Assembly (NCBI GenBank): GCA_026874595.1
Contig: CM049311.1
Span: 8,779,676 to 8,843,675, forward strand
Source of the DNA: Sipunculus nudus
Taxonomy: Eukaryota > Annelida > Sipuncula > Golfingiida > Sipunculidae
Reading direction: 5' to 3'
Length of the DNA stretch: 64,000 nt
The position numbers and the translations under genes are program-made. Under the pieces are notes generated by a model. That model saw only the letters and a program-made list of their open reading frames with translations. It ran no database searches and had not been told where the DNA came from. Within the stretch, counting starts at the first letter, position 1, and each line of letters opens with the position of its first letter. This document shows positions 49,236 through 60,495 of this stretch, piece after piece.

Positions 49236-52200
49236 TCAATTTTGAATCACGCTTCCCAAGTTTCTGACAGAAACCTCAGGGATAGAAATGTCAGAAGTTG
49301 ATTTATTTTGGCCGGGGCCTTGATGAGATCAGGTGCTTCAGTGATGAAGTGTGCACGCCACGGCTTGAGGACTCGTGGGTTACCTTTTTACAGTCAGGAG
49401 TGTTTGTGCCGTTAAACTCTTAAGATGTGAAAGAGTCATTTGCACAACCCTGCCAGTGTATTAATTAATCTGTTCAAAAGATATGATCAAGAGTTGGAGT
49501 TATTGATTAAAAGTAAATGGTGATAACTAGGTTATGATTCTATATGTGAAGTTATCAAAAACATGTGTATCTATTTTAGGATTCACTAAATGTAGAGTTT
49601 GGGATACATAGCTTGTCTCAGGAAAATCGATATAGTCTTTTGATCTTTTTATACATTCAAGCACAGATATAATGATGGAGGATTAATTATCTGGTAATAT
49701 TTGGTTGTTAAGCATTATAGTTTTCAAGAATTTTTATTGTTACTTCAGTTATGACAATTTTAAATATATATGAAACTACTTCCTTCACTTTAACAATCTA
49801 AGAGTGTGAACAATTTGTGTTTTTAATATAAAATCATGGCACCAAAGGTGGCTTTTTCCATTTAAAGAAGACAGATTTAATCATATTTTGAAATTAAAGG
49901 TAATTTTTAGCATTTTTGATATCAGGTTATCTATGAAAATCTACTGTTCTGTCAGGGGTCATTTCTACTTAAAAGCAACCTCTTTCAGTTCAGATTGGTG
50001 GAGATGGCCTGGACTACTTTTATCAATAGTCAAAATTCAAATCAAAACTTATTGCCATTTCGAAGAAACATGTTCTGTCCACATTTCATTGTAAATTCTA
50101 ACATGAAGTCCTCATCACTAAAACACCCACTTTTAAGTACTTTTCCTTGGAACAGTTCCTATCCTACACATTTGAACAGAATACTTTACCCTCTCCAGTA
50201 AATTCATACCTACACCCCAAGTGTATTTAGGACCCCAAGGGCACTGTGGGCATAGGATTTCTACACCCACAATCCCTGACCAGCAGATAGAGTGTGAGGA
50301 ATAAACAAAAAGTCATAACATGTCACAAAGAAATTTCTGAGGTTCCATCACCAAGGTTTCAGTGTATGTTCCTGGAGGCTGTAGCAGGGATTAAAGTGGG
50401 GTTCTTAATTTTTCTACATGTTTTAACACATTTATCTGTGTGCTACATCTTACATAAATTTTGCTTTCTGTCTAATGTGCATTCAGTTAATCATGCTTTT
50501 GAGGACATAATCTAAATTCAGTAGCAAAAAAAAAAAATTCTTTTATCACACACTTTTCACACATAGCTATGTTGTTCCCTCATTGTCCATGGATTTATCG
50601 TAAAAAAAAAAATAATGGTAAATATTTATGGGGAAGAATAATTGTACATATTTATGGGAAAGAATCATTTTTTTCCTGTATATAGCACTGTGGATAAAAG
50701 TATATTCAGATAAGGTATAAATATAAGAATATAAATTATTTGAGTATTTGTATCTAATTATTGCAAAATGTTACACCGTTTATTAGAAATAAACACTGCT
50801 GGGGAGAAAATGTATTTCATGGTTTGCATGATGAGTTGGTTTTTCTATTGAATGTCATGATAGATAGGAAGTAACACTCAAAGTTGATCTTTAGTATTGA
50901 GAAAAAATGCACATATCAAATTTACTTTGAAAGGCATGAACAACATTCTGTAACCCTGACTAGGCTGCTGTGAAGAAAAATTAGTAAAACAATAAAGCAA
51001 ATTGTAAAACATTAAACAGGAGTTAGTAGAAAGTCAGCAAAAGTGTGAGAGCACATCAGGCCATAAAGACAATTATTCTTGTTAGTTTTTATCATCCATC
51101 CTATACTTACCTTCACATCCTTTCTTGGGATGTTACTGATGGGACCGTGGTATATTATGTAAATCTGATTATCCTCCACCCTTATATTTCCTTCTTGTTG
51201 ACCTTTAATGCTGTACCTTCTTGGGCCGTCATTTGATTTGTCTGACCCTGGGAGGGTAAAGTTGATTAGTTTCCGACCTTAGGTCCCCATTAGCACTGAA
51301 TGGCTGTACCTTGCCCGCATCCAGAAACTGTACCGTTCTCCAGTGTGAACAGAGGTGGTGCCCAAGAAAATGTGAAACCCACTTATATTAAGGACACTGG
51401 CCACCAGGTGGCATGGTGGCATGGTCAACTTAGTGGTAATTAAGTGTTCCAAGTAAATGTCCAAAAGTCAGTTGACATTTTAACCATCATAATCATATTT
51501 TCACTGCATTCCCAAATGGTGGGTTTTGAACTTGTTTCCTTCTGTTCTGTACACCTTTGTTTAAACTCCTTAGGCTCAACGGCAGTTTGTATTGCACCTA
51601 GGGTATTGATATATTTAACAGTATCATTATCAGAAGCTCTGACAAGAATCATGTATATGTCAGTCATTCCATCAAAAAGAGATCATCTATACAGTTCCTC
51701 AGGCAAGCACATTTAGATTATTACAATCTTGAAATACTAGAAAAAGAAAGAAGCATTAAGACTTATGCATTTATCAATATTGACATTTATTTATTAATGA
51801 TAAATACTAAGGGTAAATGAATCCATCAACTGTTAAACAAACAGAGGCATATGCTCACATTAACTGATTGAAGACAAATTTAAATTTCTACAGTATTTCT
51901 CCTTAATGGTAGTTTCCTACAATGATTCTTCCATTAATTCCTAGTAATTTTATCATAAAATAACTGTTGTTATGACGTGTTGTGCCTGATTTTTTATTCT
52001 GTAATTGATTATATTAATAGATGTGATTATATTAATAAATAGACAGATTCTCAAATAGTGAATGAAATAAACTGCTAATAAACTTGCAGACAGGTAGGCT
52101 GTCAGGGTTTACAGAATTGAAGTACTGAACATCATTAATTTTTTAGAAAAATAACAGAAGTCCTTAAAGGTCTTAATATTTGCAACTGTGCAGTTTGGTC

Positions 52201-53051
52201 TTTTGATTTTATTGCTGGTTAATAAAAGTATTTATACAGCTCCTAAGTGTAATATAGATTCGTATTTGTTCTCTCAAATAATCTGCTCTTTCAGTTCTCA
52301 AATTCTTGTCCAAAGTTGACTCCATTAACTTGTGAATTCATCAGCAAGAGATGGGGTGTCAGTCATCAGCTTGAACATATTTTTATTAACCATCATCATC
52401 ATTCTTAAGAATTTTTATGAATAATTCAGAGACTAGTCTTTGAAATATGATGGATATGGTCCTTATAAAGTCTGTAAAAAGGTCCTCAAATATGTTCTAA
52501 GGTTTTGAGTTGGAACCCTGTTAGTGTAGAGTGGAATTTTTTTATTAAAGTTTTGACATTGATCTAGATAAATGTTTTGCATTAGTTGAGGTATGTGCTG
52601 TCTTGAATATCCCTAATTGAATCTCTCTCATAACATTGTGACATTTTCAGGTGGATTAGGACCATAGATATATTTGTCTTCATACAACTTGTCACTGGTT
52701 CTCAACAGTTGCACTGACATAAGATAACTTGATCAATATATCAGTCAAAGAAAAAATATTAATGAATTTTCCTGGAAATAGTGTTTTCTATACACTTACT
52801 CTTACTGATGAATTAGTTATACCAGTTTGAATAATAATAAGCTTGTAGCCTGTGGATAATGCCCGAACTGATTGATGACAACATGTACTGTAAACTTTTT
52901 AGCATCTATTCTTGGTTACCCAGGAAGTTAGGTAAGTTGTTGCGGTTGTAACAGTTTCTGAGTCCAGACTTAGAGTCTCAGGTCTCAAGGTCACAGTTAA
53001 CGCAGTGGGTGGGAATTTGCTGGACCAGAATAAAAAATAAATAAAAATATT
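49236..53051. other. Long unique AT-rich stretch, no gene seen
   Basis: No repeat families or coding signals; overlapping open frames near 51279-51716 on both strands have no recognisable motif. Confidence 0.45.
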
Positions 53052-53241
53052 GGCTATAACAGGAGTAAAACCTTTACATGCCTTGCTTCATATTGTCACT
53101 AGCTGGATATTAATGTTGTTCATGGCATCCCCTGTGATAACAGTATGGCTATAACAGGAGTAAACCCTTTACATGCCCTGCTTCATATTGTCACTAGCTG
53201 GATATTAATGTTGTTCACGGCATCCCCTGTGATAACAGTAT
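53052..53241 (+). repeat. Two near-identical 95-bp tandem copies
   Basis: GGCTATAACAGGAGTAAA at 53052 and 53147; the copies differ at only about three positions, so this is a recent duplication. Confidence 0.9.
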
Positions 53242-53349
53242 GTCATACTGGTATCTTGCCTCTTGTTTCCTTAGTCTTAATTGTCCTGGTTTTCTTAGTT
53301 TCTTAGAAATTAAAGTTCTTCATCTATATGTTTCAGGCAGGTGTCTAGG

Positions 53350-53352
<3 letters not shown>

Positions 53353-53395
<43 letters not shown>
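53353..53395. repeat. (TA)n microsatellite, about 21 units
   Basis: Uninterrupted TA dinucleotides. Smaller TA/TATG tracts lie at 55225-55265. Confidence 0.95.
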
Positions 53396-53401
<6 letters not shown>

Positions 53402-53565
53402 GTAGAAATTATCTGCCAGAATGCAGTCTTTCCCCTGTGGCCACACAGCGCTCTAGGTTAAGTAACAGAGCATAGTATATATAAATCATAATAGTATATA
53501 TAATTTTATCAACTTGTCGCCATGAATCAAGGGCACCCAACCGTGCAAAAAAGAAATGATAGAAC

Positions 53566-55128
53566 CAGACATGGGTCAAATACAGGAGAAATGTATTTGA
53601 ATATGAATACAGCATGGGTACACAAATACAAATACGAATACAAATACTCCAAAACAGAAATGTATTCGAATATGAATACAAATACAAATACAAATGTATT
53701 CATGAATATCAATATGAATACAATTTACTGAAACAAAAATAACATTCAAGTATCATATTTGTTTAATATTATTAACTGCAATCATCATATATTCACACTT
53801 GCAAAATGTATTTTAGTCCAAAATTAAAAATATTCATATAATCCACTGTGTATGCATTAATTTCTAAGCCGCATAATGACGGAGTATTAAATGTTATGGT
53901 AGTTTGTTACACAAAATATATAAATGAATGTTCCTTTCAGGGTTGGGGCCAGGTACTTGTACCCGTACCTGTACATTTACCTAGGTACATAATTCAGAGT
54001 ACCTGTACCTGTATCTAGCTGTCATGAGTAGGAAGTACCTTGTACCTGTACCTGGAACTAAAGTTCCTGTACCTGGTATAAGGTACTCCAGGTACAAATG
54101 TGATACTGGTACTTAAAATGGACACCAGGCTTGGGTCAATTGCATGTACAAAGCTGTCACCCCTGTCAGGGCAGTTGGCCATCTTAGGCAAGGGTAATTA
54201 CAAAGCATTCATCCTTGCTGCCTTTGTAGCTAGCTACCTGGCTAGCGAGCTGGCCAACCTCCATCCTCTTAAACAGGAAGTTCATTACAGCGTTATACTA
54301 TCGGCACAAGTGTACAACAACCAACAAAGGATAAATTCTGGGGGTTGCCTACATGCATCATGTCTAAAGTTGGCTAGTATGTACATTGAACAGGGTTGAG
54401 GCCATTAACTTGTACCTGTATCTAGGTACACAATTCACAGTTATGTGAATTACAGGTTTACCAAGATACTGGAATGGACATCAGGTTTGGTCAAGTAAGG
54501 TAATGAGCTGTCATTCCTGTCAGGGCTGTTACCTAGACCACGCAGAGGTAATTACTAAGCTTTCAATACTTTGAACTTGGAGTGGACTTGGGCTAGTAGC
54601 ATGCTGGCCTAGCTACCTCCAGCATCTACTCAGGAAGTTCACTGCGGCATTATCAGGCATAAAGGGAACAGAGCAAAGGATATGGACAGCGTTGCTTGTC
54701 CCATGTATATAGCTGTTGATTAGTATGTATAAAAAACATTGGCGTAGGATAAATGTAGAAGTAAAGAGGGTCTGACTGATGGAGATGTACATACATATGG
54801 AAGAATAAACAAATTAATAATAATTTAATATGAATAAAGTATAAAATGTCAAAATGTGTAAATAAGATTGTTAGTGTGCATGTGTTAAGTGGGTCCAAAT
54901 CAATCACTATTGAAATAATGGGACATTTTTCCAAATGGAAAAACAACATTAATGTATACTGCATGTATTCATGAAAAGTATTCATGAATGTGAATTCTTC
55001 AGCAATGTATTTGAATACCGATACAAATACTTTTGTACTTTTAACAAATGTATTCGAATACGAATACTGAAAATACCTGTATTCGAATACAATGAATACG
55101 AATACTGAATACGAATACCCCATGTCTG
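53566..55128. mobile_element. hAT-like element with perfect 8-bp target duplication and GAATAC arms
   Basis: Ends CAGACATGGG (53566) and CCCATGTCTG (ending 55128), flanked by identical GATAGAAC at 53558-53565 and 55129-55136: a clean hAT-type insertion. Both ends carry arrays of GAATAC/AAATAC hexamers (53590-53725) or GTATTC/GAATAC (54960-55118). The interior holds the GTACCT-rich duplication at 53937-54660. No transposase. The 156-codon open frame at the right end is read from the hexamers and is not a gene. Confidence 0.85.
53937..54660 (+). repeat. 453-bp tandem duplication with GTACCT-type hexamers
   Basis: CAGGGTTGGGGCCAGG with TTGTACC (53937) recurs as CAGGGTTGAGGCCATT with TTGTACC (54391). 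GTACCTGTACC words crowd 53950-54095 and 54410-54425. CAGGGTTGGGG resembles a hAT end, but no inverted partner was found; it may be a nested, truncated element. Confidence 0.55.
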
Positions 55129-55136
55129 GATAGAAC

Positions 55137-57419
55137 TGACATCATAGAAGTTGAATGTCAGTCATCTGATGAGCTGATGAGGCGAAACCTGTGGTAGTGA
55201 CTCAGATCCATCACTTACCTTTATATTTATATATATATATATGTATGTATGTATATATGTATGTATTACATAAAATTGTATGCATTAAGGATACTGTTAT
55301 TGTATGCTGCACAAATTCTTAAATGGAAAGTCAATAATTGTGATAATTCATATAAATGATAATAGTATTCATTCATGGTAGTGTACTGTCAGTTGATGGT
55401 GAAAACTATAATTCAGTAAAGTGTATGTATAGGCTCCTAAAAGATGAAAAAGTGCAACCATAACTAGCTTAAAGTTGATGCCCAATAAAAGTTTCCCCGG
55501 AATAAAATCATTCATTCATCCATGCAGTTATCTCTGTTTTTTACTCTCTTTCCTGTCTTTGTTTGGCTGCTTCCCTCTCCCTCTTCTTTCTCTTTCATTT
55601 CTATTTTTATTTCTCTTTTTCTCTTTCTCTCTCTCTCTTTTTATTTATATAATCCTTACAGATCTGTTGCAATCAAAATGACACCTCATTAGTGATGGGA
55701 CATTTCCATTATGGTGGCACAGTGACTGAGGTAGAGTCACAAAACTCTGTAAATTTCAATATATTTTAGTTCAAAGACTAGCTGATTGGCACATACATAC
55801 TGTGTGCTTTTTAGTTGCATTGACATGGTTGACAACAGTATCCCCCCATTGTTCATTTAATCACATAGAGCTCATGTGGCTGGTGTTAATCCAGATCAGC
55901 TTCAGATGGGAGGCCCGTGTGGTGCTCCCGGCAACTCTGTCATGTCTACACCGAACCTCGTCAAACTGTATAAACATAACAGCACATATAGTGAGGCTCT
56001 TTTTTGGTTATCTAGGTGGTAGCATTGATTATCCGTTAGGTGAAATTTAAGTAGATATCTTTTACAGGTTATGAAAAAATATGTAAATTAAAGCCACTCA
56101 AAAAACCTGAGATTATTCCTAGCACACATCGAGATTATGAGACCAATTATTTAATATATTTTTTTTACTTCTCATACTTTTTCATTTGAGTTTCAACACC
56201 ATTTTGATGATGAACAGATATATAGCAAAAGATGGATGGTAGTAAAGTCTTATCCGTTAGAATAGCATAAATGTATGGGCTGAAAGGAATTTAGTACTAC
56301 CACTGCTACTGCCTTACTGCAAAATCATGCTTAAGCTGGACCCATGTAAGTCTGCATTTATTCAGGATATACTTGAAGTGTATAATTATCTCAGTTATTT
56401 ATAATTAAAATAATTATTAATGATTCATGTTAAATTAACATTGTATAACTTTTGATAGAAATTGTTTTGATAGATATCAATAATAAGTATTCCGAGCTTC
56501 ATAGAAAATCAGGTCAGGTTTTAGTCTTTTGAATTAAATATACTGTAATTATGATTCAGTTGCAAATTGTCCATAAATTATGCAAATATACAATGAGAAT
56601 GTTGAAAATAAAATACTCTTAGAAAAATCTTTTTCTTTTTAAGTTACTGTTGATAAATAGTGGTTAATATCAATTTTAATTTCAAATATTTGCCTCAGAT
56701 ACAGTTCAGAAAAACATAAAGATTTTTATCTGGCCTTGTAGCATGTAGAAGAGATCATGAAATAAAGGGGGATAAAATCAGGCTTGAATGATTATAACCT
56801 GTGATTGTTGTGAAAATCTGACTTCTTGTTTTTATGTAGAGTCACACATAATGTCCAGTAGTTGGTAAAATTCCATTAATCATAAGTTAAGAGCCATTCA
56901 TTGATAATTACAATCTAATTTCTTAATGTTTTAAAACAGTGTAAACACATAGTACACCTATTTTTGAAATTCTTACAACCTGGATTTTGTTAAATACATA
57001 TCTCATTTTGAATATTTTGCAAATGATAAATATTTTATGATGTAAAAGAACATGTTAATCCCACTACTGTATCATGGAGATGCTAATTTGTTCATTTCCA
57101 TGTGGGGGGATGGGTTCATGAGTAATTTGTTTTTGACATAAAATATGCATATAGCATACAGCAGGTTGAAAAGCAGAAAAATAACATCTTAATCTTTAGT
57201 TATTTTTTTCCATGAAGAACTTAAGGTAAACCTATTAAATGTTTCAAGTTGGGGAAAATTAAGTCAAGGAATTTCAGAAGGTGACTCAGTTCAGGAAGAA
57301 ATTAGTGAATCCCATATACCTGCAAGAAGAAAAATGGTCAGCCTCACACCAAAACCTACTTTACTTTTGGGTATGGGGGCTACTATTTTGTTTCTGTAAA
57401 GGGAATTAGTCACTGTCAC
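55137..57419. other. Unique AT-rich DNA, no gene seen
   Basis: A C/T-rich tract (CTCTTTCTCTCTCTC) lies near 55560-55640. Otherwise featureless. Confidence 0.4.
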
Positions 57420-57440
57420 ATACCAGTGTTACAGTATATA

Positions 57441-57735
57441 CCAGGCTAAGTTCACTATATATAACATAACTGTGTTACAAAAATGTCCAGTCTAAGATCA
57501 CTATGACATAACTGTGTTACACAAAATTTCCAGTCTAAGATCACTATGACATAACTGTGTTACACAAAATTTCCAGTCTAAGATCACTATGACATAACTG
57601 TGTTACACAAAATTTCCAGTCTAAGATCACTATAACATAACTGTGTTACACAAAATTCCAGTCTTAGATCACTATAACATAACTGTGTTACAGTACATAC
57701 CAGTCTAAGGTCACTATAACGTTACTGTGTTACAG
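57441..57735 (+). repeat. 43-bp minisatellite, seven units
   Basis: CCAG(T/G)CTAAG starts at 57441, 57487, 57530, 57573, 57616, 57658 and 57700 (46, 43, 43, 43, 42, 42). Unit text: CTAAGATCACTATGACATAA then CTGTGTTACACAAAATTTC. The middle copies are nearly identical. Confidence 0.9.
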
Positions 57736-59245
57736 AAATCATGAAACTTTGTGAGGACTGTGGTAGAGGATTTGAAATATGTGGTCTTTAGAGAGAATAA
57801 TTGTCTGTTACATTGAATAGACTGGATAGCTCCATCTGAAAGTACCTTCCTAATTACCTGAGCTGATTACATCCTATGACTACACTTGGAACATATGCTG
57901 TTGTCTGCTGGGCTGCCAGCTAATTACAGCAATCCACCACCACACAAATCATAATTAATTGGCAGAGTTAGAGACCTCCAACATGGTAACCAGACAGACC
58001 TAGCTTAATTATCTCCTTTGGAACTTGAAATTGGGCCAAAAGGAGCATTAATTGACTCATGATTTACTAATGAACAAATGAAGCAACTGTTACCTCTGAT
58101 TTTGCAAGCAATGGTTTGTCTGTTTATTAACCTATAACTGGCAGCAACATTACTCAGAATTTATTACAGATTTTGATGAATTTTCAGGATAACCTGGCAA
58201 TGATACCAGGAAGAATTGATTAAATTAAGAGATGATCCAGAACACCATCTTGATCAAGGAATTTGTTGAAAGAAAAAAGCTGCATTTCTGACAGTGCCAT
58301 ATGGGGGTAATGATCGAGCTGTCTTGGCAAAGGTCCCTGCTCTCTGAGTTCAATATATAGTTGATACTGTAATAATTAAATGTCAGAGTCAGCAAGAGCA
58401 TTTAAAAACCAAGCTGATTATACATTTGAAATAGCCAACAGATGGCACACAAAGTCAATAAATCTGTTAAAAGAACGTCTCCACAAAAACAGTGTTTATT
58501 TGGACAAAGACCAAGCCACATATGACAGGAGTGATATGAATTAAACAACATCTGCATATTTTTAGTTCTGTACATTTTTTTAACAGACATTTATTTAAAA
58601 TTATTTGTAAAAAAGTGTATCTGTATGATACATGATGATATAACTGTCAAATGTTTCAAAATAAATCTTCCAAATGAGGTTACAGGTTGATACCATTAGT
58701 GACTGGAATCAGTTTATCTTCATGCTATTTTTTACAGGCCAATCATAAAGTTAGAAACCTGTTGCAAACAAAGATCATGGAATATACATGTACATACTTT
58801 TCTGTATACCTGATTTATACTACCAAATAACAAATAACAAAAACAACAACAAAAAACACAAAATAATGTTTAACAATTCATGAAATGTGCACCTGTTGTA
58901 ATTTAACCCACTTTTAGCCTTGTCTCTTTGGTCATTTATATCTGGAATGTCAGAGAGTAATTAGCCAATCTGTAAATTCACCACTGATGTATCTGCATAA
59001 TGATTGTTACTATAAAAAAAATCCCAAATAATTTTGCCTTGTTCAAACACATGGTATCAATTGTACTTGGTGAATACTGTATTTTACTGTATTAATTAGT
59101 GCCAGTGTCAACAGGACACAGAAAGAAACATGCTGATTAAAAATTTCTAAAGGATTGTTACTTCATGTTGAAATGCCAAAATGGCTCATGTGTAATATTG
59201 ATTGAGTGATGATGTGTTTGTAATAATAAGTCCTTCAAAGATTCT
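57736..59245. other. Non-repetitive DNA downstream of the GPCR; 57840-58200 rich in TAATTA words
   Basis: This would hold the GPCR 3' UTR. CTAATTAC, GCTAATTACAG, AATTAATTGG, CTTAATTATC and CATTAATTGAC between 57840 and 58060 are homeodomain-type cores, and the stretch is less AT-rich than usual here. Possible enhancer; unproven. Confidence 0.3.
58590..58595 (-). terminator. Possible poly(A) signal (AATAAA) for the GPCR
   Basis: TTTATT on the plus strand reads AATAAA on the minus strand about 650 nt after the GPCR stop. In AT-rich DNA this hexamer is common, and another lies near 58495, so the choice is uncertain. Confidence 0.2.
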
Positions 59246-60424
59246 TCATTCCAATGTTTCCTGAGGTACAAATGTACTGGCAGTTTCACATGAAAATTGT
59301 TTCTTTAATGATTTGAATTCTGTTTTGCCTTTTGCCTGCAACTTTTTCCTTGGATGTATTTCTTCATACGTTCTTAATGAATCAGTGCCAGTTGTTTCAT
59401 GTGTGAGGAATCGACAGAAAGTTCGGAAGAAGACCTTCCGAAATCGTGATCCAGTTAAACAATACACAAGGCAATTAACAGAAGCATTGAAAGTCAACAG
59501 CATGTTTGTAATGGTGTTAGTATACCAGAGAGAGAACATGTCTAGTTTTATTTGCGTAAAACTACTCACTGTATGTATAACTCGCAGGACGCAGTCAGGT
59601 GCATGACAGGCAACATATATCGTCACTACTGATATTAGCATTGCGTTGAATGTCTGATTGACGTGCATACATCGCTGCGTCATCTCCTTGTGGTTTTTCC
59701 TTGCCAGGTGCACTGCTTTTATAAGTCGAAAATTCAGAACTGTTAGCAGTGTTATCGGTAACAACATGCGAAATATGAAATAAAGAATTGTTTTGTAAAT
59801 AATGAAATATATCCTGCTCCTGGACATTGCTGACTCGCTACTTATTAGTCGGGTCATTCTTGAACATCGATCACACACAGTAACTACTTCCTCTTCAAAA
59901 AACCTTGGCAGGTTATATAGTGTTGCAATGATTGGTATCAGCAAAACCAGTTTCCGCACATTTTTAGATGTAAAACATAAAGGCTTTCGTAAAGGTATAC
60001 AAACTGCAACGTAGCGTTCTGCGGTGACGAGTACTACCAACCACATGGCAGACATTTGTATGATTGAAGCACAAGGCCATACGATTGGTTCCATATATGG
60101 GTATATTTGCTTCAGACTTGGAATCCAATCTGTACTTTCACTGATGGTTTTCAATGTTTGAAAGAATAGACAAGATATCAGAAACAAGTTGTCAGCCAAT
60201 GCCAAAACCTGCAGCAAAAACGTGACACTATTTTTGATATTATCAACTCGTAGGACCCATATAGCTGCCGTGTTGCCAATTAAACCAAAAAAGCATAAAC
60301 CACCTACCAGAATAACATCAATGTACACACGGAATTCCAAGTATTTATAAAGTTTTTCACACTGAATACTGGTCCCATTAAGTGACTGGCTTGAGTTTAT
60401 TAAAGACACATTGCAAGGCTCCAT
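59246..60424 (-). CDS. Rhodopsin-class (class A) GPCR, FMRFamide-receptor-like; 392 aa, single coding exon
   Basis: Seven-helix plasma-membrane receptor that probably couples a neuropeptide to a G protein. Residues below use the 392-aa form. The N-terminus has three N-glycosylation sequons (N5, N10, N16). TM1 is about 34-58 with GN at 50-51; TM2 about 67-90 with LALAD at 74-78; TM3 about 112-141 ending in ERY 136-138 then VAVC; TM4 about 157-175; TM5 about 206-233 with P223; TM6 about 259-283 with C-H-A-P 273-276 in place of CWxP; TM7 about 298-322 with N313 and N317-C-L-V-Y321 in place of NPxxY. A basic helix 8 (SRFRKVFFRTFCRF) follows. ERYVAVC plus LYNLPRFFE after TM4 suggests the FMRFamide-receptor-like group. 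Odd points: no Trp in TM4, His at the TM6 toggle position, Cys for the TM7 proline, and no Cys 24 residues before the ERY Glu (nearest C118; loop 2 has C184 and C187). The ATG at 60422-60424 has A at -3 and G at +4. The frame is open 70 codons further up to a TAA but has no ATG there, only a GTG. Stop is TGA. GPCR identity is firm; the ligand is not known. Confidence 0.92.
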   Translation of the reverse strand: MEPCNVSLINSSQSLNGTSIQCEKLYKYLEFRVYIDVILVGGLCFFGLIGNTAAIWVLRVDNIKNSVTFLLQVLALADNLFLISCLFFQTLKTISESTDWIPSLKQIYPYMEPIVWPCASIIQMSAMWLVVLVTAERYVAVCIPLRKPLCFTSKNVRKLVLLIPIIATLYNLPRFFEEEVVTVCDRCSRMTRLISSESAMSRSRIYFIIYKTILYFIFRMLLPITLLTVLNFRLIKAVHLARKNHKEMTQRCMHVNQTFNAMLISVVTIYVACHAPDCVLRVIHTVSSFTQIKLDMFSLWYTNTITNMLLTFNASVNCLVYCLTGSRFRKVFFRTFCRFLTHETTGTDSLRTYEEIHPRKKLQAKGKTEFKSLKKQFSCETASTFVPQETLE

Positions 60425-60495
60425 ATTAATGCTCTGTTCTGGTTTGATATATCCTTTGTACTTGATATTATCTTTAAAGACTGGTTGATCTGCAG
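60425..60495 (-). promoter_or_regulatory. Likely 3' splice site and short 5' UTR of the GPCR
   Basis: On the minus strand a T-rich tract (seven T, then AAACTGTTCTGCAG) ends with the G at 60490, a good acceptor 65 nt before the ATG at 60424. It would explain why the frame upstream stays open without a Met: that part would be intron. The donor and first exon would lie at higher coordinates and were not identified. This is inference from motif quality only. Confidence 0.4.

Noticed and set aside
54653-55123. 156-codon minus-strand frame
   Set aside because: Begins inside the hAT inverted repeat and reads through GAATAC hexamers, giving a low-complexity peptide.
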